Notes under the pieces: model-generated | Seen by the model: only the letters and a program-made list of their open reading frames with translations | The model's database searches: none | Told to the model about the DNA's origin: nothing | Position numbers and translations under genes: made by a program | NCBI RefSeq assembly: GCF_001668675.1 | Contig: NZ_LZKQ01000127.1 | Coordinates: 1-64,000 of the forward strand | Direction: 5' to 3' | Source of the DNA: Mycobacterium asiaticum | Lineage (GTDB): Bacteria > Actinomycetota > Actinomycetes > Mycobacteriales > Mycobacteriaceae | Length of the DNA stretch: 64,000 nucleotides | Shown: positions 8,032 to 15,828 of the stretch, piece by piece | How positions within the stretch are numbered: position 1 is the stretch's first letter | Layout of the letters: the number at the start of each line of letters is the position of its first letter

Positions 8032-9046
8032 ATACGCCCTTTCCGTAGCGGGCATCGGCGACACGATCCAGTGCGACGGCCGATTCACCGTAAACCAATG
8101 CCCAGCCGCGGACTCGGCGGTAGTACAACTGGACATCGCACTCCATGCTGAACCCGTAGCCGCCGTGGATGTGCAGGCTGCGTCGGGTTGCGTCACGCGC
8201 AGTCTCGTAGGCGAACGCGAACGCCATGGCCGCCAGTTGACGCATGCGGTCGGGTTCATCGGTGTCGGCGCATGCCGCCCGCAGCGCGAGGAGCCGTGAC
8301 CCGGCGACGGCGGTCGCGCTATCGGCCAACGGATGTGAAATCGCCTGAAAGGAGCCGATAGCGGCGCCGAACGCCTGGCGCTGTTTCGCGTAGTCGACCG
8401 CGAACTCGACGGCTCGGGCGGCCGCACCGGTCAGTGCCGCCGCCGTCAAGGTCAGCCACAGATCCAGTGCCGTACCGAAAACATCGCTCGCCGAAGCGTC
8501 CTCGGCAAGTACGACGTAGTCGCCGTCAATCGTAATGTCCGCCAACGGCAACGATCCAAGATTTCCGACGTGGGTCCGGTTGTCCCGCAGCGGGACCGCC
8601 AACAGTCGCTCGTCCACCAGTGTGATCACCCAGTCCGCGACCGCACCGGCCGGGACCAGCCGCAGACACAGGTGGCGACCGGCGCGCGGGGCGAACGTCA
8701 CCAGCCGAGCGCCCGCCAGCACCTGACCGAGCAGTTCGTTGCCGACTCCACCACAATCGGCAAGCAACCGGGCGGCTACCTGCGCTTCGATCAGCGGAGC
8801 CGATGCCGCCGCCCGACCGAATTGCTCGGCGATGAGAGCCAGGTCCAGTACTGATGCGCCCGCACCGCCGTCGCCCTCCGCAACGGCCATCTCGACGGAA
8901 CCCGTGTCCACCAACGCCTTCCACAGGGCGAGATCGAAACCCAGCGGCTCCGCCGCGCGCACGCGGGCAGCGGTCGACTCGCGCGCGAACAGCGCGGCGA
9001 AGGAATCCACCAACTGCCGCTGTTCGCCGGACAGGCTCAGATCCAC
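8012..9046 (-). CDS. Acyl-CoA dehydrogenase, beta-type subunit
   Basis: A 344-residue acyl-CoA dehydrogenase-fold protein, shorter than the usual 380. It has LSLSGEQRQLVDSFAALF at the N-terminus, VDYAKQRQAFGAAIGSFQAI in the middle and HIHGGYGFSMECDVQLYYRR near the end. The FAD/CoA-binding middle segment is degenerate and there is no SEPxAGSD motif. This is the pattern of the small partner in alpha2beta2 acyl-CoA dehydrogenases of mycobacterial steroid catabolism. The GTG at 9046 has AAGGA upstream. It heads the operon with the DapB-like reductase and nitroreductase, below the tandem operator at 9064-9105. Confidence 0.87.
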   Translation of the reverse strand: MDLSLSGEQRQLVDSFAALFARESTAARVRAAEPLGFDLALWKALVDTGSVEMAVAEGDGGAGASVLDLALIAEQFGRAAASAPLIEAQVAARLLADCGGVGNELLGQVLAGARLVTFAPRAGRHLCLRLVPAGAVADWVITLVDERLLAVPLRDNRTHVGNLGSLPLADITIDGDYVVLAEDASASDVFGTALDLWLTLTAAALTGAAARAVEFAVDYAKQRQAFGAAIGSFQAISHPLADSATAVAGSRLLALRAACADTDEPDRMRQLAAMAFAFAYETARDATRRSLHIHGGYGFSMECDVQLYYRRVRGWALVYGESAVALDRVADARYGKGVCGRRTS

Positions 9047-9063
9047 CTGTGTCCATTCCTTGA

Positions 9064-9105
9064 GCGGATATGCTCACTCTCAAAGATGAGAGTAACATTA
9101 TCCGC
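9064..9105. promoter_or_regulatory. 42-bp nested palindrome upstream of the 8012-9046 gene
   Basis: Outer arms GCGGATA (9064-9070) and TATCCGC (9099-9105) and inner arms ACTCTCA (9076-9082) and TGAGAGT (9087-9093) share one centre. The layout matches the 42-bp element at 30233-30274. It can be read as two weak GNNAAY-N4-RTTNNC-like sites 22 bp apart. It lies between the acyl-CoA dehydrogenase start (9046) and the WS/DGAT stop (9121). Confidence 0.6.
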
Positions 9106-9120
9106 GAGCCGTGCAGCTTT

Positions 9121-10548
9121 TCAGTCGCCGGCCGCCGATGCCAGGGGCGCATCTGGCGAGTTATCCGACGCCAACAGGGCTGTTCGAATCTCGTTGAACG
9201 ATTCCGTCATTGCCTGTGTCGCCTCGTGCGGGTCGTCCATCGTGATGTCGTCGGTGAGCACCGAGACATTCAACTGGTCCACGTAACTCCAGACGGTGAT
9301 GTTCAGGGCGCTGCCGGCGGCCAGCGGACCCACCGAGTGGATCTCGCTGATCCGGGCGCCGCCCAGTGTGTGGGCGGTGCGGGGTCCGGGAACGTTGGAG
9401 ATCGTCAGATTCATCACCGAGCCGGAACTCAGTCGTCGTGACTGCCAGCGAAACATCGCCGGGGAGAACCGGGGCGGCAGGTAGGCCAACCATTCGGCCA
9501 TCAGCGTGGGACCGCGCAGCGCGAAATTCTCCTTGGCGACGGCGGCGGCGGCTGACGTGAGGCGCACCCGTTCCAGGGGGTCGGCGATGTGAATCGGCAA
9601 GGGCGGAATCATGTAACCAAACTCGTTGCCGCTGAGCCGCGTCGGCGACTTGTTGAAGCTCGCCGGCACACCGGCGAGTAGTGGTTTGTCGGCGCGGCCG
9701 CCATAGCGCAGCTGCAGGGTGCGCAGCGCTCCGGCCGCTATCGCCAGGACCACGTCGTTGATGGTCACGCCCAGCTTCCTGCTGATCAGCACCACCTCGC
9801 TCAGCGGCAACGAAGCGGTGGCAAACCGTCGCCCGGGCGAGACGACATGGTTGGCGAAGCTGGGCGGTGGGAGGGCCGGGCGCCTTGGCGCATGGCTTTT
9901 CCGGCGCTGACGCGATCGGCGCCAGACACGTCCCACACCCGTCCCGGTCCGCCAGATCAGTGGCGGCAGGTTCACCAGCTGGCGCAGGTGCTCGCGAGTG
10001 GCACCTCCCACGAGTCGCCCTGCCGGCGGGATCGATTCTGGTCTGTCTGCGGTCTCAGCAAGCAACAGAGATTCGTACTCTTGTAACGCTTTCGCGATCA
10101 GGTTCGCCGAAGCTACCCCGTCTGCGAGCGCGTGGTGGAGCTTGAGGATGACGGCTATGCGGTTGTCGGCGAGGCCTTCGGCGATATGCAGCTCCCACAG
10201 TGGACGGTCCCGCTGTAACGGAACCGCCGCAAGGGCACCGATCAATTGATCCAGTTCCCGGCGTCCGCCGGGCGGCGCCACCGCGGCCCTCCTGATGTGG
10301 TAATCGGCGTCGATCGGAGCGTTTTCCTGCCACATCGGATGGTGGTAATGACCGGGTGTGCTCACCAGCCGGTAGCGAAGTGGCTCGAGACCGAGTAACA
10401 CCCGATATGCGGCCTCTTTCAGCTCGGGGAAGGGCAGCCCGCCGGGCAGGGCCGACAGATCGACCACGGCCACCTTGATCGTATGCATGTGGATCTCGGC
10501 TGTTTCGCTGTACAGCAACATTGCGTCGACGCCACTGAGCCGCTTCAT
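9121..10548 (-). CDS. WS/DGAT family O-acyltransferase
   Basis: A 475-residue wax ester synthase/diacylglycerol acyltransferase. MKRLSGVDAMLLYSE is the standard start. The catalytic HHALADG (His138, His139, Asp143) sits in KLHHALADGVA. The C-terminal part has NVPGPR and the SLNITVWSY-like LNITVWSYVDQLNVS segment. These enzymes acylate diacylglycerol or alcohols with acyl-CoA to make storage lipid. Here it might esterify an alcohol formed by the cluster or store released acyl groups. A palindrome GAGAAT-N4-CTTCTC lies 9 bp upstream of the start, and TATTCT inside it could serve as a -10 box. Confidence 0.93.
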   Translation of the reverse strand: MKRLSGVDAMLLYSETAEIHMHTIKVAVVDLSALPGGLPFPELKEAAYRVLLGLEPLRYRLVSTPGHYHHPMWQENAPIDADYHIRRAAVAPPGGRRELDQLIGALAAVPLQRDRPLWELHIAEGLADNRIAVILKLHHALADGVASANLIAKALQEYESLLLAETADRPESIPPAGRLVGGATREHLRQLVNLPPLIWRTGTGVGRVWRRSRQRRKSHAPRRPALPPPSFANHVVSPGRRFATASLPLSEVVLISRKLGVTINDVVLAIAAGALRTLQLRYGGRADKPLLAGVPASFNKSPTRLSGNEFGYMIPPLPIHIADPLERVRLTSAAAAVAKENFALRGPTLMAEWLAYLPPRFSPAMFRWQSRRLSSGSVMNLTISNVPGPRTAHTLGGARISEIHSVGPLAAGSALNITVWSYVDQLNVSVLTDDITMDDPHEATQAMTESFNEIRTALLASDNSPDAPLASAAGD

Positions 10549-10556
10549 AGCGCTCC

Positions 10557-10572
10557 GAGAATAGCCCTTCTC
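10557..10572. promoter_or_regulatory. Regulon palindrome, GAGAAT-AGCC-CTTCTC
   Basis: This 16-bp site has 5 of 6 symmetric pairs. It sits 9 bp before the WS/DGAT start on the minus strand and about 54 bp before the divergent acyl-CoA dehydrogenase. It differs by one base from the consensus GNNAAY-N4-RTTNNC. Confidence 0.65.
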
Positions 10573-10612
10573 GCGGTCGTTGACACCTCGCCTTCTCCGG
10601 CCTGGGCATTGC

Positions 10613-10618
10613 TACTCT
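10613..10618 (+). promoter_or_regulatory. -10 box of a leaderless promoter
   Basis: TACTCT fits the mycobacterial TANNNT -10 element and lies 7 bases before the ATG at 10626. There is no ribosome site in between, so the mRNA probably begins at or beside the start codon. Confidence 0.5.
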
Positions 10619-10625
10619 CGCTGCA

Positions 10626-11783
10626 ATGCATTTTCAGCTCGACCCCGATACCGAGGCGTACCGCGACGCGGTACGCGCCCACCTTCGTGCCGTGTTGACT
10701 CCGGAAGTCACCGAACGCATCTATCGAAGCGGCGTCGCGCACGATGAGGACTTCACGAAAGGACTCGTCGACGAGGGTTATTTCGCGCCGGACTGGCCGG
10801 CCGAGTTCGGCGGCCAGAACCGCAACGCGTGGGACGCGCAGGTGCTCAACGAGGAACTGATGCGGTTTGACGCGCCCATGTACCTCGCCGAGACAACCCG
10901 CATGGTGGCATCGATCATCCGCGCGGTCGGCTCTCCCGCCATGAAGGATCTCGTGCTCGACGCCGCCATGAAGGGTGACATCACGATCGCGTTGGGCTTC
11001 ACCGAACCTGAATGCGGATCGGATGTCGCGGCCGCGACAACGAGGGCGGTACGCGACCGTGACGACTGGATTATCAACGGCAGCAAGATGTTCACCACCA
11101 ACGGTCACATCGCCGACTACATCTTCCTGCTGACCCGCACCAATACCCAACGCCCCAAGCACCAGGGGCTCACCATGTTCCTCGTCCCATGCGAGAGCAA
11201 AGGGTTTGACGTACAAGCCGTCTGGACTCTTTCCGGTGAGCGCACCAACATCACCTTCTATTCGGATGTCCGCCTCGGCGACGAGTGGCGGATCGGTGAT
11301 GTCGACGATGGCTGGCGGGTGATGGGCTTGTCCTTGCAGGACGAGCACGCGTCGGGCTGGGGACCGCACCTGACCCGGCTCCTGCAGCACGCCGAGGATT
11401 GGGCCCGCTGCCCGACCGAGGACGGCTCGCCAGCGATCGATGACCCAGCCGTCCGGCGCCGCCTGGCCAGGGTGGCGATGGAGAACGAAGTCGCGATGCT
11501 GCTACAACGCCGCTGCGTCTGGATGACCGAGCAGGGCCGGATGCCGGTGGCCGAAGGATCGATGTCGAAGTTGTTCAGCACCGAGGCTCTCGAACGGGCC
11601 AGCCAGGACATCGTCGAGCTCGTCGGCCCCGACGGACTGCGCAGCTATTTCGAACCCACGGCACCGCAGCAGGGCCGATTCGAGCATTTGCTCCGCTTCG
11701 CCGTCGGTACCACGATCTACGCGGGCACCAGCGAGATACAGCGCAGCATCATCGCCCAGCGCGGACTCGGATTACCCCGTTAG
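10626..11783 (+). CDS. Acyl-CoA dehydrogenase, alpha-type
   Basis: A 385-residue full-length acyl-CoA dehydrogenase. GFTEPECGSDVAAATTRA is the flavin-adjacent loop, DDWIINGSKMFTTNG the beta-domain strand, and IYAGTSEIQRSIIAQRGLGLPR the C-terminal CoA/FAD end. The Glu of the usual YEGT is Ala here, so the base, if present, must lie elsewhere as in some long-chain members. It forms a double bond in an acyl-CoA thioester. The gene is leaderless and diverges from the WS/DGAT gene over a shared palindrome. Its end overlaps the convergent TetR gene by 12 bp. Confidence 0.92.
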   Translation: MHFQLDPDTEAYRDAVRAHLRAVLTPEVTERIYRSGVAHDEDFTKGLVDEGYFAPDWPAEFGGQNRNAWDAQVLNEELMRFDAPMYLAETTRMVASIIRAVGSPAMKDLVLDAAMKGDITIALGFTEPECGSDVAAATTRAVRDRDDWIINGSKMFTTNGHIADYIFLLTRTNTQRPKHQGLTMFLVPCESKGFDVQAVWTLSGERTNITFYSDVRLGDEWRIGDVDDGWRVMGLSLQDEHASGWGPHLTRLLQHAEDWARCPTEDGSPAIDDPAVRRRLARVAMENEVAMLLQRRCVWMTEQGRMPVAEGSMSKLFSTEALERASQDIVELVGPDGLRSYFEPTAPQQGRFEHLLRFAVGTTIYAGTSEIQRSIIAQRGLGLPR

Positions 11784-12578
11784 CTTCCGCACCCGGCGGG
11801 GCGCGGCTGCGCGCGCGGTCGACTTGCGCGGCGCCTTGGCGGGGGCGTCCGCGGCGGGCGGGCTGACCGCCTGCTTGCACCACGCCCACAACTGGTCCTC
11901 GGTGAGCTTCGATCCCTTACCGCCCAGATGGAATACACCGATCTGAGCCAGTGCGGTCAGCGTCGTGTTCAGTAGGGTTGTCAGCTGCTGGGGGGTTAGA
12001 TCGTTGCGCACCAACCCTGCTCGTGCGCACGAGGTGATGATCTTGGTCAGCAATTTCAGATGTGGCTCCCACACCTTGGCGAAGTCGGCCGGCCGGTTGA
12101 TCTCCAAACTCAGGTTGTAGATCGTCATCACCCGTCCGCCTACCGATTCCGAGGACTCGGCCCGGTACAGGACACCGCGGCAAAAGGCTTCCAGCTGCTC
12201 CATCGGCCCGTCCGCCGCCGCAACCTCTTGCCGGATGTTCTCGGTGAACTGGCTGGTGACGTTCTCATACAACGCCAGCATCAGCTCTTCCTTGCCGGCG
12301 AAGTGCTGGTAGAACGCCCGCAAGCTGAGATTGGACCGGTCAATCAGTGTCTGGATCGTGAAGTCGGCCTTGCCCGACTCCTCTACCAACTCCAGCGCTG
12401 TCGCGAGGAACCGCGAACTGCGCGCGAGAGCGCGAGCTCTCGCCGAACTCAGACGCCGCTCGATGGTGCGCTCTTGCCACGTGGTGGTTGGTTCGACAGC
12501 AGTGGTTGGTTCGACATCGGTATCGACAACTTCTGTGCCGGCTTTGGTATCCGCGCCGGCGCTCTTTTTCGCAGCCAT
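11772..12578 (-). CDS. TetR family regulator with long N-terminal arm and basic tail
   Basis: A 268-residue protein. Residues 1-45 are a low-complexity arm rich in Thr, Ala and Val. The helix-turn-helix follows (TIQTLIDRSNLSLRAFYQHF at about residues 75-95), then KEELMLALYENV and a ligand domain. The last 35 residues are Lys/Arg/Ala/Pro-rich (KAPRKSTARAAAPRR) and could bind DNA nonspecifically. ATG 12578 was chosen because the upstream in-frame extension crosses a strong palindrome. That nested palindrome at 12594-12631 is the best candidate for its own operator. It is the only TetR gene near the start of the regulon and is one candidate for its master regulator. Confidence 0.88.
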   Translation of the reverse strand: MAAKKSAGADTKAGTEVVDTDVEPTTAVEPTTTWQERTIERRLSSARARALARSSRFLATALELVEESGKADFTIQTLIDRSNLSLRAFYQHFAGKEELMLALYENVTSQFTENIRQEVAAADGPMEQLEAFCRGVLYRAESSESVGGRVMTIYNLSLEINRPADFAKVWEPHLKLLTKIITSCARAGLVRNDLTPQQLTTLLNTTLTALAQIGVFHLGGKGSKLTEDQLWAWCKQAVSPPAADAPAKAPRKSTARAAAPRRVRKLTG

Positions 12579-12593
12579 GATGCCGCTAAGAAT

Positions 12594-12631
12594 ACGCGCA
12601 CGACGCGCGCATTCGCGCGCTACCTGCGCGT
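12594..12631. promoter_or_regulatory. 38-bp nested palindrome upstream of the TetR gene
   Basis: ACGCGCA (12594-12600) pairs with TGCGCGT (12625-12631), and GCGCGC (12605-12610) pairs with GCGCGC (12615-12620) around ATTC. All four arms share the centre 12612.5, with unpaired 4-base spacers between inner and outer arms. It ends 16 bp before the TetR start at 12578, a typical autoregulatory position. Confidence 0.6.
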
Positions 12632-12677
12632 GAATGTTGACTACGGCCGCGGCGGGACCGGCTGCATACGGTACGGT

Positions 12678-12693
12678 GAAAATGGTCATTCTC
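12678..12693. promoter_or_regulatory. Regulon palindrome, GAAAAT-GGTC-ATTCTC
   Basis: This 16-bp site has 5 of 6 symmetric pairs and fully matches GNNAAY-N4-RTTNNC. It lies 27 bp upstream of the amidohydrolase TTG start at 12720. Confidence 0.7.
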
Positions 12694-12719
12694 GTTTTGC
12701 AGAATCAAGGAGTGCGGCG

Positions 12720-13907
12720 TTGAGCGCAGACATCCTCATCGTTTCGCCCGACGACCATCTGGTGGAGCCGGCCGACTTGTGGACTTCCCGGTTGCCCGAA
12801 CGCTATCGGGATGCCGGGCCGCGCATCGTCCGCACCCGCGGGCGCATGGATCCAAGCGTCACTTCCGATGTCGCTTTCGTCGAGGACGAACAGGGCCGCG
12901 CGGCGGATATCTGGCACTACGAGGACAAGAGGATCCCGATCCCGTTGATCAGCGCGGCCGCCGGATACGACCTCGACGAGCTTTCCACCGATCCGATCAC
13001 CTACGACGAGATGCGTCCGGGTTGCTTCCGTCCGGCCGACCGGCTGGCCGACATGGACATCGCCGGGATCGAGGCCTCGGCGTGCTTCCCCAACACCCTG
13101 GTCCGTTTTTGCGGCCAACGTTTTCTCTACGGCAAGGACAAAGAACTCGCGAAGCTGTGCGTCGAGGCCTACAACGACTTCCAGATCGACGAGTGGGCTG
13201 CGGGCTCGAACGGCCGGTTGATCCCGCTCGGCATCATTCCGCTCTGGGATGTCGAACTGGCCGCACGGGAAGTGGAGCGGGTGGCCGCCAAAGGCATGCA
13301 TGCGGTGTGCTTCTCGGAGTTGCCGTCACGCCTCGACCTGCCCTCGATCCACAGCGGCTACTGGGATCCGTTCTTTGCCGCCTGCGAACGCAATCAGGTG
13401 GGCATCATGCTGCACATCGGATCGAGTTCATCGCTCACGAAGTCCTCACCGGACTCGCCGCATGTCGTCACCAGCGCACTGATGGCGGTCAATTGCACCA
13501 TCGCACTGGTCGATTGGCTGTTCTCCGGCAAGCTCATTCAATTTCCCGACCTCAAGATCGCATTCGCCGAAGCGCAAGCGGGCTGGATCCCGTACTACCT
13601 GCAACGTGTCGACGAAGTTTGGGAGGATCGCCGGGCCTGGGGCGGCATTCATCCCCTGCTCACCGAGCCCCCGAGCAGCCAGGTGCCCGGCCGCGTCTAC
13701 TTCTCCACCTTCGGCGACCCGGTTGCGTTCCGGATCCTCGATCTGGTCGGACCCGACCAACTGATGTTCGAGACCGATTACCCCCACAACGACACCAACT
13801 GGCCGAGAAGCATGGAAGTTGCGAACAAGGCGACCGAGGGCCTGGACGAAGAGACCAAACGTAAGGTGTTGTCCACCAACGCGAAGCGTTTCTTCGGCCT
13901 GGTGTAG
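12720..13907 (+). CDS. Amidohydrolase-2 family metal-dependent hydrolase (paralog 1)
   Basis: A 395-residue TIM-barrel protein of the amidohydrolase-2 (ACMSD-like) family. The metal motif reads SPDDHLVEP near residue 9 (Asp-x-His in place of His-x-His). Later features are IMLHIGSSSS, a FPDLKIAFAEAQAGWIPYYL strand with its metal/acid residues, and FETDYPHNDTNWP near the C-terminus with the catalytic Asp. Family members decarboxylate or hydrolytically cleave C-C bonds of ring intermediates. TTG at 12720 has AAGGAG seven bases upstream; a longer in-frame reading through the TetR promoter is rejected. It is the most divergent of the four paralogs here. Confidence 0.85.
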   Translation: MSADILIVSPDDHLVEPADLWTSRLPERYRDAGPRIVRTRGRMDPSVTSDVAFVEDEQGRAADIWHYEDKRIPIPLISAAAGYDLDELSTDPITYDEMRPGCFRPADRLADMDIAGIEASACFPNTLVRFCGQRFLYGKDKELAKLCVEAYNDFQIDEWAAGSNGRLIPLGIIPLWDVELAAREVERVAAKGMHAVCFSELPSRLDLPSIHSGYWDPFFAACERNQVGIMLHIGSSSSLTKSSPDSPHVVTSALMAVNCTIALVDWLFSGKLIQFPDLKIAFAEAQAGWIPYYLQRVDEVWEDRRAWGGIHPLLTEPPSSQVPGRVYFSTFGDPVAFRILDLVGPDQLMFETDYPHNDTNWPRSMEVANKATEGLDEETKRKVLSTNAKRFFGLV

Positions 13908-13921
13908 CCCGGGTTTTCCGC

Positions 13922-14746
13922 TTACCGGGCTTGCCAGTCCGGCTTGCGTTTCTCCAAGAAGGCACGCGGTCCCTCGATGGCGTCCTTGGTCAGGGCGACC
14001 TTCATGCGATAGTTCTCGGCCAGCAACTCGGCCTCGTAAATGGGCAGTGTCAAACCTTTACGCACCGCCATGCGCGATCCCCGAACCGCCAGCGGGGCAT
14101 TCGAATTGACCACATCGGCGATTTCCCACGCCCGGTCGATCAGCCGATCGTGGGCCACCACCTCGGTGAAGACACCCAGGTCGTAGGCGCGCTGGGCGTC
14201 GAGTTGCTCGTGGCGGCCCATCAAGATCAACCGCATCGCCACCGGCAGCGGCAGTATCCGGGCGAGCCGGACCCCTTCCCGCCCGGACGTCACGCCGATG
14301 CTGACGTGCGGGTCCATCAGCGTCGCACGCTCGGACGCAACCGTGATGTCGGCGGTCGTCACCAGGTCCATGCCTGCGCCGCAGGCGATCCCGTTGACCG
14401 CGCAAATGATGGGTTTCGTCATCTGCAGCCACGGCGGCGTCGCCTCCTGGGGCGCATCCCACTGCCGCATCGAACTCAGGATCTCCTCGCCCTGATTGTC
14501 GATGCCGGCCGCATTCTCCATGTCGTGGTCGGCGGCCTTGTTCACATCGGCCCCCACGCACAGCGCCCGACCCGCACCGGTGACGATCATGGTCCAGATA
14601 TCCTGCGAGCGTTCTATTTCCGCGTAGGCCACCGCGAGCTCAGCGATCATCTCGTCATTGATCGCATTGAGCACCTCGGGACGGTTGAGGGTCACACAGG
14701 CCGTGTGACCCCTGACCTCGAATTCGATGGTGTCGTAGTGCGTCAC
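13922..14746 (-). CDS. Enoyl-CoA hydratase/isomerase
   Basis: A 274-residue crotonase. NRPEVLNAINDEM marks the CoA-binding start, GAGRALCVGADVN the first oxyanion loop and NGIACGAGMDLVTTADI the second. DPHVSIGVTSGREG follows where the second catalytic Glu is usually found. It hydrates or isomerises enoyl-CoAs. GTG 14746 overlaps the stop of the 2-hydroxyacid dehydrogenase gene (GTGA). It is the last gene of the minus operon aldolase, dioxygenase, dehydrogenase, hydratase, and its 3' end faces the amidohydrolase gene across 14 bp. Confidence 0.9.
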   Translation of the reverse strand: MTHYDTIEFEVRGHTACVTLNRPEVLNAINDEMIAELAVAYAEIERSQDIWTMIVTGAGRALCVGADVNKAADHDMENAAGIDNQGEEILSSMRQWDAPQEATPPWLQMTKPIICAVNGIACGAGMDLVTTADITVASERATLMDPHVSIGVTSGREGVRLARILPLPVAMRLILMGRHEQLDAQRAYDLGVFTEVVAHDRLIDRAWEIADVVNSNAPLAVRGSRMAVRKGLTLPIYEAELLAENYRMKVALTKDAIEGPRAFLEKRKPDWQAR

Positions 14747-15828
14747 CCGGCGTGACCCCTGTTCCTCGGCATCGATGCGGCTTCCGGGCGGAAACCGAAG
14801 GCGTCGCGGAATCGTTCGCAGTACCGCGGCCAGACGTCGGGATTCAGGAGCCGCGGTGGCATGCCGCCGCCGAAGATGGTCTGCCACTGGGTAGCCGTCG
14901 CGACGGCGAGGTCGTGGGACGCCTCCACCGTGATGCCGGCGACATGCGGTGTCGCGATCACATTGTCGAGGTGCAGGAGCGGGTTGTCCGGCCGGGGTGG
15001 TTCGTCGTGGAACACGTCGAGGCCCGCGCCCGCGATCCCGCCGTCGCGCAGCGCTTCCAGCAGCGCCGCCTCGTCGTGCACGGGACCTCGCGCGGTGGTG
15101 ATGAAAAAGGCCGTGGGTTTCATCGCGGCAAACTGCTCCGCGCCGAACAACCCGGTGGTCTCGGTGGTCAGCGGGCAGGTCACCTGGATGAAGTCGGAGC
15201 GCGCCAGCAATTCGCCGAGGGCGACCGGCTGCACCCCGCGACTCCGGGCGGTGACCTCATCGAGGTAAGGATCGCAGACCAGAACTTCCATACCGAACGG
15301 CGCACACAGCTCCACCAGACGACCGCCGATGGCGCCGAGGCCGACCACGCCGAGCGTCTTGCCGAGTAATTGCGTGCCCCGCAACGCCATCCGGTTCACC
15401 GGTGACCCGGCCCGCAGCGTGCGATCGGCCGCCGTGATCCGCTTCGCCAGGTCGAGCATGAATCCGAGCGCGTGTTCCGCGACCGCCTCCGCACCGGGAC
15501 CGGAGTTGTTGCACACCGCGACCCCGGCGTGCGTGCACGCCTCGACATCGATCACGTCGTAACCCGCCCCGGCCGAGCACACCGCCAGCAGTTGCTCGCA
15601 CCGCCCGAGCAGGCTTGCGCCCGCCAGCCATTGCACACCCCGCGGGTACGGGGTCACGTCGGAACGCGTGGCCACCTGGTAGCCGTGCGCGGATTCCAGT
15701 GCGGCCCAGCCTTGCTCGTCGGATGCGTCAAGCTCGAGCTTGACGAGGTCGACGTCTGCCCGGTCGAGGATCTCGCCGGCGACCGGATCGGTCCAGCGTT
15801 CGAAGACCAGTCGCGGACGAACGGTCAT
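14743..15828 (-). CDS. D-2-hydroxyacid dehydrogenase family protein
   Basis: A 361-residue NAD-dependent dehydrogenase. The cofactor motif GLGAIGG is at residues 163-169. The catalytic triad is visible as Arg247 (TTARGP), Glu276 (DVFHDEPP) and His295 (TPHVAG). Such enzymes interconvert 2-oxo and D-2-hydroxy acids. Both ends overlap neighbours by 4 bp (ATGA with the TauD-type gene, GTGA with the hydratase), so all are translated from one message. With an HpaI-type aldolase upstream it may handle the 2-oxoacid that the aldolase releases. Confidence 0.9.
   Translation of the reverse strand: MTVRPRLVFERWTDPVAGEILDRADVDLVKLELDASDEQGWAALESAHGYQVATRSDVTPYPRGVQWLAGASLLGRCEQLLAVCSAGAGYDVIDVEACTHAGVAVCNNSGPGAEAVAEHALGFMLDLAKRITAADRTLRAGSPVNRMALRGTQLLGKTLGVVGLGAIGGRLVELCAPFGMEVLVCDPYLDEVTARSRGVQPVALGELLARSDFIQVTCPLTTETTGLFGAEQFAAMKPTAFFITTARGPVHDEAALLEALRDGGIAGAGLDVFHDEPPRPDNPLLHLDNVIATPHVAGITVEASHDLAVATATQWQTIFGGGMPPRLLNPDVWPRYCERFRDAFGFRPEAASMPRNRGHAG

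Noticed and set aside
12060..13907. 615-residue reading of the first amidohydrolase
   Set aside because: It runs antisense through the TetR gene; TTG 12720 with AAGGAG gives the normal family start.
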